Of a stretch of DNA of 64,000 bases, positions 25,214-34,007 are shown piece by piece. The position numbers and the translations under genes are program-made. Where the stretch lies: the NCBI RefSeq assembly GCF_015229955.1, contig NZ_JAAKYZ010000007.1, positions 1 to 64,000 of the forward strand, given 5' to 3'. Each line of letters starts with the position of its first letter. Position 1 is the first letter of the stretch. The notes beneath the pieces were generated by a model. It was not told where the DNA came from, did not search any database, and worked only from the letters and a program-made list of their open reading frames with translations. Origin of the DNA: Campylobacter concisus (GTDB taxonomy: Bacteria > Campylobacterota > Campylobacteria > Campylobacterales > Campylobacteraceae).

Positions 25214-27025
25214 ATGATAAATACAGCAGTTATACTGGCAGCAGGTTTCGGAAGTAGATTAAAAGAAAGGACAAAATTAAAACCAAAAGGTCTTTTAGAA
25301 ATAGAAGGCATTTCTCTTGTCAAAAGAAGTATAGATAATTTATTATCATGTGGAATTGAAAAAATATATATAGGTACTGGCTATTTGGCTGAAATATATG
25401 AAAAATTTTCACTTAATTATCCACAAATAGAAACAGTTAAAAGTGATAAGTACGAGATAACTAGTAGTATGTATACTCTTTATTGTATGAAAGAAAAGTT
25501 AAATGATGATTTTTTGCTCCTTGAATCTGATTTATTATATGAAAAAGATGCATTAAAATTTCTTCTTGAAGATGAATTGGACAATATTGTTTTGGCAAGT
25601 GATAAAACAAATTCGAATGATGAAGTGTATATAGAGATCGATGAAAATTATAATCTTGTTTCTTTGTCAAAAAAAAGAGAAGAATTAGGATCTATATACG
25701 GAGAACTTGTTGGGATATCGAAAGTTTCAATAAAAAATTATAAGATTATGTGTGAGACCTTTGAAAAACAAGATAATCTAAAAATAGATTATGAAAATAT
25801 CATGGCTAAAATTTCAAGTAAAAGTTCATTTTTTGTTAAAAAGATAAACGGTCTTATATGGTGTGAGATAGATGACAAAGACCATTTAAGAAGAGCAATT
25901 GAAAAAATACTACCTAAAATAAAGGCAAAAAATATGAAAATTAAAAGAAATATATTATTAAATCCAGGGCCAGCAACAACAACCGATACTGTCAAAATGG
26001 CTCAAGTTGTACCAGATATTTGCCCAAGAGAAAAAGAATTTGGTGATATCATGGAATATGTTTCGTCCGAACTTACAAGTATTGTTGCTAATACTAATGA
26101 CTATACCACGGTATTATTTGGTGGAAGTGGTACAGCAGCTGTAGAAGCTATATTAACTTCCGTTGTTCCATACAATAAGAGCATACTGATTATAAATAAT
26201 GGTGCTTATGGAACAAGAATGTGTCAAATAGCATCAAGATATAAGATAAAATATATAGAATTTAAAAGTTCATCTATAGAGCCAGTGGACTTAAAAAAAG
26301 TAAAGGAAGTAATAAAGCAAAATAATAGCTCCATTTCTCATCTTGCTGTTATACACAACGAGACTACTACGGGTATTTTAAATAACCTTAGTGATTTAGG
26401 AAAATTGGCAAAACAATATAATATAGAGTTTATAGTAGATGCTATGAGTTCTTATGCTGCTATCCCAATCGATATGCAAAAACAAAATATTTCATATTTG
26501 GCCTCTAGTAGTAACAAAAATATTCAAGGTATGGCCGGTGTCAGTTTTGTAGTTGCTAAAAAATCTTCTTTGGATGAGTTAAAAAACATAACACCAAGAA
26601 CTTTTTATTTAAGTCTTTATGAACAGTATGATAATTTTAAAAAAAATTATCAAATGAGATTTACTCCACCAGTACAAACCATATATGCTCTTAAGCAAGC
26701 TATTATTGAAGCTAAAGATGAGGGTATAGAAAATAGATACAAGAGGTATTGTAAATCTTGGGAAACTTTAATAAAAGCCCTAAAAGAGATGGGGTTAACT
26801 TATTTAGTAAATGACAAATATCACTCTAAAATTATCACTTCTATTCATATACCTGATGGTATAGATTTTAATGATATGCATAATTATTTTTATGAGAGAG
26901 GCTTTACTATTTACCCTGGAAAGGTGGCAGAATTTAATACTTTTAGGATTGCAAATATAGGGCAGATAGATAGTAAAGATATTGAAGATTTTATTGTAAT
27001 TTTAAAAGAGTATTTAAACAGATGA
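25214..27025 (+). CDS. Fusion: AEP-type cytidylyltransferase (PntC-like) and 2-aminoethylphosphonate transaminase
   Basis: 603 residues. Residues 1-235 are a MobA/phosphocholine-cytidylyltransferase-like domain (VILAAGFGSRLKERT and KPKGLLEI). Residues about 240-603 are a fold-type I PLP transaminase of the 2-AEP:pyruvate type (NPGPATTTDTVKMAQ, LFGGSGTAAVEAI, VDAMSSYAAIPID), with the PLP lysine K435 in SSNKNIQGMAG. The second part makes 2-aminoethylphosphonate; PntC-AEPT fusions are known to activate it as CMP-AEP for transfer to glycans or lipids. It is the third step of the phosphonate unit, and the flippase overlaps its end by 4 bases. Confidence 0.88.
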   Translation: MINTAVILAAGFGSRLKERTKLKPKGLLEIEGISLVKRSIDNLLSCGIEKIYIGTGYLAEIYEKFSLNYPQIETVKSDKYEITSSMYTLYCMKEKLNDDFLLLESDLLYEKDALKFLLEDELDNIVLASDKTNSNDEVYIEIDENYNLVSLSKKREELGSIYGELVGISKVSIKNYKIMCETFEKQDNLKIDYENIMAKISSKSSFFVKKINGLIWCEIDDKDHLRRAIEKILPKIKAKNMKIKRNILLNPGPATTTDTVKMAQVVPDICPREKEFGDIMEYVSSELTSIVANTNDYTTVLFGGSGTAAVEAILTSVVPYNKSILIINNGAYGTRMCQIASRYKIKYIEFKSSSIEPVDLKKVKEVIKQNNSSISHLAVIHNETTTGILNNLSDLGKLAKQYNIEFIVDAMSSYAAIPIDMQKQNISYLASSSNKNIQGMAGVSFVVAKKSSLDELKNITPRTFYLSLYEQYDNFKKNYQMRFTPPVQTIYALKQAIIEAKDEGIENRYKRYCKSWETLIKALKEMGLTYLVNDKYHSKIITSIHIPDGIDFNDMHNYFYERGFTIYPGKVAEFNTFRIANIGQIDSKDIEDFIVILKEYLNR

Positions 27026-28335
27026 TTAAAAAAATAAAATCATTAAAATCAAATAATGAGTTTATGAAATATTTTAATAATACATCATATTTACTTTTTG
27101 ATAAGATTTTCAAAATGTTAATATCTTTTTTTGTAGTTATATATTTAACAAGATATTTGGGCCCAGAAAGGTTTGGTTTGCTTTCATATGCTCAGAGCTT
27201 TGTAAGTATATTTATTGCATTTGCCTCTTTAGGTCTAAGTCAAATTATAGTAAGAGATATTGTAAACGATCAAAATAATGTAGATAAGGTGCTTGGAACC
27301 GCATTTTTTATGATGCTTACCTCGTCTATTATATCCATGGGAGTTATTTTTATATTAAGTTTTTTTATTTATAAAGAATCTCAAACTAGGTTATTAGTAA
27401 ATATAGTGGCAATAACTGTTATTTTTCAAGTTTTTTATATTTTAATTGAAAGTTTTTTCCAAGCAAGAGTTTTATCAAAATATATAGTTTTTGCTAGTAA
27501 TACAGGTTTTTTGGTTTCATCTTTTATAAAAATATTATTAGTTTATTTTAGTATGCCATTAATGTATTTTGCATATGCGCTTGTGTTCGATAGTCTTTTT
27601 TTAGCATTGAGTTGTTTGTTTATATATAATTACAAGGGCGGAAATATATTAGGTTGGAAAATTGAAAAAGTATTGTTAAAAAAATATATAAAAATTTCTA
27701 TACCAATGCTTATGGTATCTATAACAGCATTTATATATACAAGAACTGATCAAATTATGATAAAACATATGCTTGGGGACGATGCAAATGGGAACTATGC
27801 AGCAGCAATAAGAGTTAGTGAACTGTTTTATTTTATTCCTAGTATTATCGTGGCTTCTATATATCCAAAATTAGTAGAATTAAAATTACAAAATCAAGAC
27901 AGCTATTTAAAACTACTTGAAAAACTTTATAGATTGGTATTGTGGATATCTATTCCGATTGCCTTAATAATGACCTTTTGTAGTAGTTTTATTATTACAA
28001 TATTATATGGTGAAAAGTTTGCTAGTGCCCCGCATATTTTATCTGTCCTTTCATGGTGTATTATCTTTGCATCGATTGATGCAGTTTTTGTAAAAATACT
28101 CTATGTTGAAAAATTTGAGTCAAGGTATTTATATAAAAGCACATTTGGTGTATTAATTAATATAGTACTTAACTATATTTTAATTAATACACATGGTGTT
28201 GTTGGTGCTGCTATGGCGACACTAATTACACTAATATGTGTAAGTTATGTTTTTGATTTGTTGGATCCGAAATTAAGAGAATATTATTATTTAAAACTAG
28301 TATGTTGGACACCACTAAATAATGTTAAGGAATAA
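27022..28335 (+). CDS. Polysaccharide flippase of the Wzx/MOP family
   Basis: 437 residues of a very hydrophobic protein with about 12 predicted membrane spans. The start region FDKIFKMLISFFVVIYLTRYLGPERFG matches the Wzx/RfbX family. It would move lipid-linked repeat units across the inner membrane. No Wzy polymerase is recognised in this locus, so a block polymer or a short glycan is possible. It overlaps the transaminase fusion by 4 bases. Confidence 0.9.
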   Translation: MIKKIKSLKSNNEFMKYFNNTSYLLFDKIFKMLISFFVVIYLTRYLGPERFGLLSYAQSFVSIFIAFASLGLSQIIVRDIVNDQNNVDKVLGTAFFMMLTSSIISMGVIFILSFFIYKESQTRLLVNIVAITVIFQVFYILIESFFQARVLSKYIVFASNTGFLVSSFIKILLVYFSMPLMYFAYALVFDSLFLALSCLFIYNYKGGNILGWKIEKVLLKKYIKISIPMLMVSITAFIYTRTDQIMIKHMLGDDANGNYAAAIRVSELFYFIPSIIVASIYPKLVELKLQNQDSYLKLLEKLYRLVLWISIPIALIMTFCSSFIITILYGEKFASAPHILSVLSWCIIFASIDAVFVKILYVEKFESRYLYKSTFGVLINIVLNYILINTHGVVGAAMATLITLICVSYVFDLLDPKLREYYYLKLVCWTPLNNVKE

Positions 28336-28337
28336 AA

Positions 28338-29138
28338 ATGCAATCTAAAATTAGAAGAATGGCAAAAATAATAATGCCAAGACTATATAGAAAATTGAGT
28401 GAAATGCGAAAAAAACAGGTTATTAATAAGTTAAAAGATAACTACCCAAACTTAAAAATATTTGGTCCTATTTCTCAGGGCAATAGAAAATTATTCTCAC
28501 AAGATAATCAAGATTATATCATATATGAAAATTTTTTTAAAAATAAAAAAGATGGTTTTTTTTGCGACATTGGCGGGAATCATCCGTTAAAGATAAATAA
28601 TACTTTATATTTCGAGCAATTAGGCTGGCACGGTGTAGCCTTTGAACCTTTGCCGTATCTGGCTGATCTTTGGATTAGGCACAGGAAGGCAAAGCTTTTT
28701 TCTTATGCTCTTTCTGATGCTGAAAAGGAAATGGTTTTTACTATTGTAAAAAATACCACCGGATGGGAAGACATGCTTTCTTTTGTCAAAGAAACAAGAA
28801 CTATAGATTATGAATATGAAACGGAAGAAATTTTAGTGAAGGCTAGGACCTTTAGAGAAGTTATGAAAGAGGAAAATATTACTCATATAGATTATTTATC
28901 ATTAGATGTTGAAGGGCACGAATTAAATGTATTAGAAGGAATTGATTTTAATGCCGTTAGAATTAATGTATTAACTATAGAAAATAACCCTCCTTGCTCT
29001 CCGATTTATGGAGATGAGTCAATAAGAAAAATTATGTTAAAAAATGATTTTGTTTTATGGGGAAGAATAATCGGCTTGGATGATATCTATGTGCATAAAG
29101 ATTACTTAAAGCAATCTCTTGGTGGAGAGTTGCTATAG
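28338..29138 (+). CDS. FkbM-family SAM-dependent methyltransferase
   Basis: 266 residues. The SAM-binding blocks GFFCDIGGNHPLKINNTLYF and FEPLPYLAD and the later YLSLDVEGHELNVLEGI are the FkbM signature. Such enzymes O-methylate sugars in surface glycans. Its start is 2 bases after the flippase stop. Confidence 0.88.
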   Translation: MQSKIRRMAKIIMPRLYRKLSEMRKKQVINKLKDNYPNLKIFGPISQGNRKLFSQDNQDYIIYENFFKNKKDGFFCDIGGNHPLKINNTLYFEQLGWHGVAFEPLPYLADLWIRHRKAKLFSYALSDAEKEMVFTIVKNTTGWEDMLSFVKETRTIDYEYETEEILVKARTFREVMKEENITHIDYLSLDVEGHELNVLEGIDFNAVRINVLTIENNPPCSPIYGDESIRKIMLKNDFVLWGRIIGLDDIYVHKDYLKQSLGGELL

Positions 29139-29140
29139 AT

Positions 29141-30139
29141 ATGAAAACAATAGCATTTTATTGCGAATACGATAAACGAGTAAACGATGATCATTTTCTG
29201 CTTCACTATCCATTAACGAATGAATATGTTAGTTTGACTAATGATTTAAAAAGAATAGGGTATGAAATTCATACTTTGGATATATATAAAAAACAAAACA
29301 TTGATCCGGACATTTGTATTTTTTTGGATATGCCGACTTTTAGTATAAACAAGATCATAAATAAGAAAAAAACAAAATCAATAGTAATGTTACGAGAAGC
29401 AGAAATTATAAATAAAATCAATTACGATAAAAAACGACACCAAGAATTTGATTTTATTCTAACATGGAAAAATAGTTTAATAGATAATAAAAAGTACTTT
29501 TTCTTCCCATCTACAAGGTATGTTTTTTCAGGAAGGGCAATAGTTAAAGACTATCTAGATAGAAAGCTATGTGTTTTGATTAATAGCAATCTATCATCAA
29601 AGATAAAAGGGGAGTTATACTCACATAGGTTTAAAATCATTAGATGGTTTGAAAAAAAATATATTAATGATTTTGATTTGTATGGCTATGGGTGGGATAA
29701 ATATATACTAAAAATTAGAAATAAAACTATATTTAGCTCAAAACTATTGGCGCCCAAAAGGATCTCTTATAAAGGCACTGTTGAAGACAAGATAGCAACT
29801 ATAAGTAAGTACAAGTTTGTGATTTGTTTTGAAAATGCAAATAATGTGGAAGATTATGTTAGTGAAAAGATATTTGATTGTTTTTTGGCCAGCACGGTTC
29901 CTATCTATTTGGGGGCACCAAATATTGAAAAAATTATCCCGAAAGAATGTTTTATAGATTTTAGACAATTTAATTCTATTGATGAAATGCATGCATTTAT
30001 ATCTAGCATAGAAGATAAAAGGTATTTGGAGTATATAGATAATATTAATTCATATATAAATTCTAATATGGCTAAAAGATATAGCCTTGAAAATTGGGTT
30101 AATTCTATAAAAAAAGTTATAAGGTTATGTAATGTTTAA
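29141..30139 (+). CDS. GT10-family glycosyltransferase, probable fucosyltransferase
   Basis: 332 residues. The C-terminal third has the alpha-1,3/4-fucosyltransferase signature of GT10: ICFENANNVEDYVSEKIFDC followed by ASTVPIYLGAPNIEKI and the 'FIDFRQFNS' loop. GT10 enzymes use GDP-fucose, the product made by manC-gmd-fcl at the start of the locus, so the set is self-consistent. The N-terminal acceptor domain is not conserved enough to name the acceptor. Its last bases overlap the next reading frame by 8. Confidence 0.83.
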   Translation: MKTIAFYCEYDKRVNDDHFLLHYPLTNEYVSLTNDLKRIGYEIHTLDIYKKQNIDPDICIFLDMPTFSINKIINKKKTKSIVMLREAEIINKINYDKKRHQEFDFILTWKNSLIDNKKYFFFPSTRYVFSGRAIVKDYLDRKLCVLINSNLSSKIKGELYSHRFKIIRWFEKKYINDFDLYGYGWDKYILKIRNKTIFSSKLLAPKRISYKGTVEDKIATISKYKFVICFENANNVEDYVSEKIFDCFLASTVPIYLGAPNIEKIIPKECFIDFRQFNSIDEMHAFISSIEDKRYLEYIDNINSYINSNMAKRYSLENWVNSIKKVIRLCNV

Positions 30140-30827
30140 AAGAAATGACTGGAATCCAAAAATATTAGAGTTCTTTTTAAATGCAAATTTTTTAGAGAGA
30201 AAGGAACTTTGGAGATATATTCAAAAATTTTCAAAAAATTTTAATGGCTCTATTTTGGATTTAGGCTGCGGAACAAAACCTTATATCGATCTATTTGAAT
30301 GTAAGAGATATATAGGTCTTGAACTAATAGGGGGGGGCAGAACAATGCCGATTTTTTATGATGGTAATACTTTCCCTTTTTAGGATAGTTCATTTGATGG
30401 TCTTGTTAGTTTTCAGGCTATATACCAGGCAGATAATATTGAGAATATTATGAAAGAAATTAACAGAGTACTAAGAATTAACGGTAAAATTTTAATTTCT
30501 GTACCGTTTATATGGTTTGATGGCGAAAAGCACTCCGAGAGAAAATTTTCTACTTATTACGCAGAAAAGCTTTTTATTGATTATGGATTTGAAATTATAA
30601 AACGAGAAAAAACAAATCCAAATTTAAGCTCACTATTTTTGCTAGCAAACGTATATTTTAATGATATGATTGGTAAAATTACTTTTAAGTTTCTAAGAAG
30701 AATTTTAAAATTGTTAGTTACTCCTTTCTTAAATTTAATTGGATTACTAAATTTAAAGTTTTGTCAAAAAACAACCAATCTTTATATTGATTCGGTAATT
30801 TATGCTATTAAGGTAAAAAATGTTTAA
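30132..30827 (+). pseudogene. SAM methyltransferase broken by an in-frame TAG
   Basis: One frame encodes a class I methyltransferase: ILDLGCGTKPYIDLFE is the SAM motif, then FDGLVSFQAIYQ and EINRVLRINGKILISVPF. It is interrupted by a single TAG at 30381-30383 where homologues usually have an acidic residue (PFxDSSFDG), and both halves are in the same frame. A run of eight G residues at 30330-30337 lies 43 bases before the stop. An internal ATG at 30450 cannot restore the SAM motif. It is most simply a nonsense-mutated gene; readthrough cannot be excluded. Confidence 0.75.
30330..30337 (+). repeat. Run of eight G residues inside the broken methyltransferase gene
   Basis: Campylobacter uses poly-G runs for phase variation of surface genes. 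At length 8 the frame before and after the run is the same, so this copy is in frame and the gene is disrupted only by the TAG further on. Confidence 0.7.
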
Positions 30828-31740
30828 TATTATAAAAAAAATTATCGAGAATCTTTTTAAGACGCATCAGTGGTATATTTTAATAAAAAAGTCAAATGAA
30901 AGTGTTTGGAGTAGACTAAAACAACCAAAAGATGTAAGTAGAGCAGATCCATTTATTATATATAAAGATGGTAAGTATTATATATTTTTTGAAGAATTTG
31001 ATATAAAAAAAAGGCACGGCTACTTATGCGCTGGAGAGTATTGTCGGAATTGTAATGAAATTAAAAACATAAGAGTTATATTGAATGAAAAATACCACTT
31101 ATCATTTCCAAATGTCTTTTTATATAAAAATGAATATTACATGATTCCAGAAAGTAGTGAAAACAAAACAATAGACTTGTATAAATTTATAAATTTTCCA
31201 TATAGTATAGTAAAAATAAAAACATTAGTAAATGATATAAGTGCAGCAGACAATGTCCTTTTGTTTAAAGATCAAAAAGTTTATTTATTTACTAGCATTT
31301 ATGCTCATAGTAGATGTTTACACTCTGAGAATTTATCTATATATCAGTCTAATGACCTTTTAAACGATGATTTCGTAGAGGTTCATAATAATCCAGTGCT
31401 TACAGATAAAGAATTTGTTAGAAATGGGGGACGGTTTATAGAAGATGAGTCTGGCTTCTTTAGAGTTTCCCAAGATTGTAAAAAGAGATATGGGTATAAA
31501 ATTAATTTTATGAAAGTCAATAAAATAACCGACACAGAATATGAAGAAGAAGTATCTAAAATGATTTATCCACCAAAAGGCTATATAGCTTTTCATACAT
31601 ATAATATTGCTAATGATATAGAGATAGCAGACGGAAAAATAGTTTTAAAAAATCTATTTGTTTTAATAGATAATTTTATTGATTTATTAAAATTAATTTT
31701 CAAAAAGATTAGGATAGGATTTGTTAATCGGCAGATTTAA
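30820..31740 (+). CDS. GH43-like propeller protein of the glycan locus
   Basis: 306 residues without signal peptide. The segment SRADPFIIYKDGKYYIFFEE and the repeats KYHLSFPNVFLYKNEYYMIPE and ISAADNVLLFKDQKVYLFTS resemble the five-bladed propeller found at the N-terminus of plant GINT1 and in many bacterial polysaccharide loci. Function in these loci is not settled; it may bind or modify sugars. It overlaps the end of the broken methyltransferase by 8 bases. Confidence 0.6.
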   Translation: MFNIIKKIIENLFKTHQWYILIKKSNESVWSRLKQPKDVSRADPFIIYKDGKYYIFFEEFDIKKRHGYLCAGEYCRNCNEIKNIRVILNEKYHLSFPNVFLYKNEYYMIPESSENKTIDLYKFINFPYSIVKIKTLVNDISAADNVLLFKDQKVYLFTSIYAHSRCLHSENLSIYQSNDLLNDDFVEVHNNPVLTDKEFVRNGGRFIEDESGFFRVSQDCKKRYGYKINFMKVNKITDTEYEEEVSKMIYPPKGYIAFHTYNIANDIEIADGKIVLKNLFVLIDNFIDLLKLIFKKIRIGFVNRQI

Positions 31741-31755
31741 AAATGATGGTAGAAA

Positions 31756-31872
31756 ATGAGAGAATTTAATTCGTTTCAAATAAAAGCTAAAAATGTTTTA
31801 TTCCTTCTTGAAAATGGAATTAGAAATATTTTAGATCATTTTGGTTTGCTTGCAACTGTCAAAAAATACTAG
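31756..31872 (+). pseudogene. 38-residue fragment upstream of the GT4 gene
   Basis: An ATG at 31756 opens a 38-residue frame ending YAG-like at a TAG (LLATVKKY then stop). The text 'NVLFLLENGIRNILDHFG' looks like part of a larger enzyme but no family is clear. It fills the 140-base gap before the glycosyltransferase and may be a remnant of a deleted gene. Confidence 0.3.
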
Positions 31873-31879
31873 GCAAATA

Positions 31880-33007
31880 ATGAAGAAAATAGTTTTTTTA
31901 AACTCTACAATGCAAGCTGGTGGACCAGCTAGAGTTATCAATTTATGGAGTAATTATTTTATAGATAAGGGTTATGATGTAGAGATAGTATCTAATATTG
32001 ATGTACCGCTTTTCTATGATTTTAATAAAAAAATTAAATATTCCATTTTGGGTATTGATAAATTTCAACAACGATCAAGAGCTAGAACTCTTTTTAAAAT
32101 ATTTAAATTTATATATAAAAGAAGAGATGAAATACACATTTACAATAAAGCTCTATATATACCATATCTGTATTTACTCAAAAAAATAGGTTTGATAGAT
32201 AAAAGTATAAAATTGGTTTATTTTGCTCATGGTGGAAGTAGTGATTTTATAACACTGTATGATAATTTTAAAAATTATATGATAGCTTGTACGTTTGATA
32301 ATATTATTGCATTACATAATGATTACGATAGTTTTGATAGTGCTACCGTTAAGAAAGCATTTAAAAGAAAAATAATTGATAAAATTTTTAAAGATTATTG
32401 GCAAGAGATCGCAAGTAAAATAGTGTATATACCAAATCCAGTCACTTTTTATGTTGAAAATCCTAGTAATTTGATGCAAAAAAATGTTTTAGCTGTAGGA
32501 AGACTTGACAAAGTGAAAGGATTTGATTTATTGATAAAATCATGGAAATTAATTTGTGATGATGTTGGAGAGTGGAGACTGAGGATTATCGGCAGCGGAC
32601 AGGAAGAAGATAATCTCAAAAGAATATGTGAAGAGCTTGATGCAAGAAATATTGAATTTATACCACAGCAATTTGATATTAAACAATACTATATTGATAG
32701 TTCAATTTATGTAATGTCTTCCATTGAGGAGGGAATGCCAATGGTTGTAATAGAGGCCATGGAGTGTGGCTTGCCCATAGTAGCCTTTGATAATGTCGGA
32801 GCTAAATTTTTAGTCAAACATGGCAAAAATGGACTAGTGTGTCGCACTGGAGATATTGCTACTTTATCGACAAATTTAAAGAAATTGATAGATGATTTTA
32901 ATCTTAGACTAGAGTTTGGAAAAACGTCGAAAGAGTATGCAAAGAAATTTCATATAGAAAATATATCACCTAAATGGAAGCCAATTTTAGGAAAGAATAA
33001 TGCATAA
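31880..33007 (+). CDS. GT4-family glycosyltransferase
   Basis: 375 residues from the ATG at 31880, chosen because an AGG site lies 6 bases before it; an upstream in-frame start at 31841 adds 13 residues with no motif. N-terminal MKKIVFLNSTMQAGGPARVI is the acceptor-domain start of GT4, and AVGRLDKVKGFDLLIKSW plus SSIEEGMPMVVIEAMECGLP form the nucleotide-sugar site (E-x7-E). It uses an unknown NDP-sugar. Confidence 0.9.
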   Translation: MKKIVFLNSTMQAGGPARVINLWSNYFIDKGYDVEIVSNIDVPLFYDFNKKIKYSILGIDKFQQRSRARTLFKIFKFIYKRRDEIHIYNKALYIPYLYLLKKIGLIDKSIKLVYFAHGGSSDFITLYDNFKNYMIACTFDNIIALHNDYDSFDSATVKKAFKRKIIDKIFKDYWQEIASKIVYIPNPVTFYVENPSNLMQKNVLAVGRLDKVKGFDLLIKSWKLICDDVGEWRLRIIGSGQEEDNLKRICEELDARNIEFIPQQFDIKQYYIDSSIYVMSSIEEGMPMVVIEAMECGLPIVAFDNVGAKFLVKHGKNGLVCRTGDIATLSTNLKKLIDDFNLRLEFGKTSKEYAKKFHIENISPKWKPILGKNNA

Positions 33008-34007
33008 ACAAATAATTACCTCTACTGGCTATGGTGGTACGGGCAGTAGTGCCATAACTGATCTACTTAAAGAGTTTGATTCTGGAATTTCTATGGGTGA
33101 TGCTGAATTTTGGTTCTTACAAGACTATGATGGGGTATCTGATCTAGAGTATTATTTAATAGATGGAAATCATAGATCTAAAGTTAGTATGGCAATCAGC
33201 AAATTTATTAAATATATAAAAATCCATAATACTTTTTACAATAAATTTTTTGGTGAAAATTTTATTAAATATTCAAATGAATATATTAATTCTTTAGTTG
33301 ATGCAAGCTTTAGGAAAGCGTTGAGTGATTATGAAGTAAGTAATAGTTTTTTGAAACTATGGTACTTTAAACTTTACCCGATTATGCAGCTCGGGATAAA
33401 AAAAATCTTAAAACAAGATACATTTGAATTTTCACCAAAGATACGTCTGATTGATAAGTATTATTCTATTCCAGACAAAAATAGATTTTATATCGAAACT
33501 AAAAAGTATACTAGTAAACTTTTTAGTTTATTAGATACAGATAACAAATATAAATTTATTGCCATAGATCAATTGGTGCCGTCTATTAATACTAATAGAT
33601 ATTTTAACTATGTTGATAATTTAAAAGTAATTGTAGTAGATCGTGATCCAAGGGATCTTTTTTTGTTGAATGAGACGCACTGGAATGGCGCATCTTATAT
33701 CTGTGACACAACTAATATATATGAATATATAAATTGGTATAAGACAATGAGGGAACATAGAAAAACAGAGAAAAAAAATAATAATGTAGTTTATATGATG
33801 ATAGAAGAACTTATATACGAGTATGATAAGTCATTAGGGCGTTTGTATAATTTTCTAGGTTTAGCAGAAGAAGAACATATAAAAAAAAGACAATATTTTA
33901 ATCCAGCTGTATCTAAAAATTGGACTAGACTTTGGGAAAAATATCCCAAATATAAAAAAGAAGTAGAGATTATTAGGGAGCATTTAAATGAATATTGCTA
34001 CAAATGA
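33000..34007 (+). CDS. Sulfotransferase-family protein
   Basis: 335 residues. The N-terminus TSTGYGGTGSSAITDLLKEF is a PAPS-type phosphate-binding loop of cytosolic sulfotransferases, and VIVVDRDPRDLF resembles the 3'-phosphate site. Predicted role: putting sulfate from PAPS on a sugar of this locus. The acceptor is unknown. It overlaps the GT4 gene by 8 bases. PAPS synthesis genes are not in the window. Confidence 0.72.
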   Translation: MHKQIITSTGYGGTGSSAITDLLKEFDSGISMGDAEFWFLQDYDGVSDLEYYLIDGNHRSKVSMAISKFIKYIKIHNTFYNKFFGENFIKYSNEYINSLVDASFRKALSDYEVSNSFLKLWYFKLYPIMQLGIKKILKQDTFEFSPKIRLIDKYYSIPDKNRFYIETKKYTSKLFSLLDTDNKYKFIAIDQLVPSINTNRYFNYVDNLKVIVVDRDPRDLFLLNETHWNGASYICDTTNIYEYINWYKTMREHRKTEKKNNNVVYMMIEELIYEYDKSLGRLYNFLGLAEEEHIKKRQYFNPAVSKNWTRLWEKYPKYKKEVEIIREHLNEYCYK

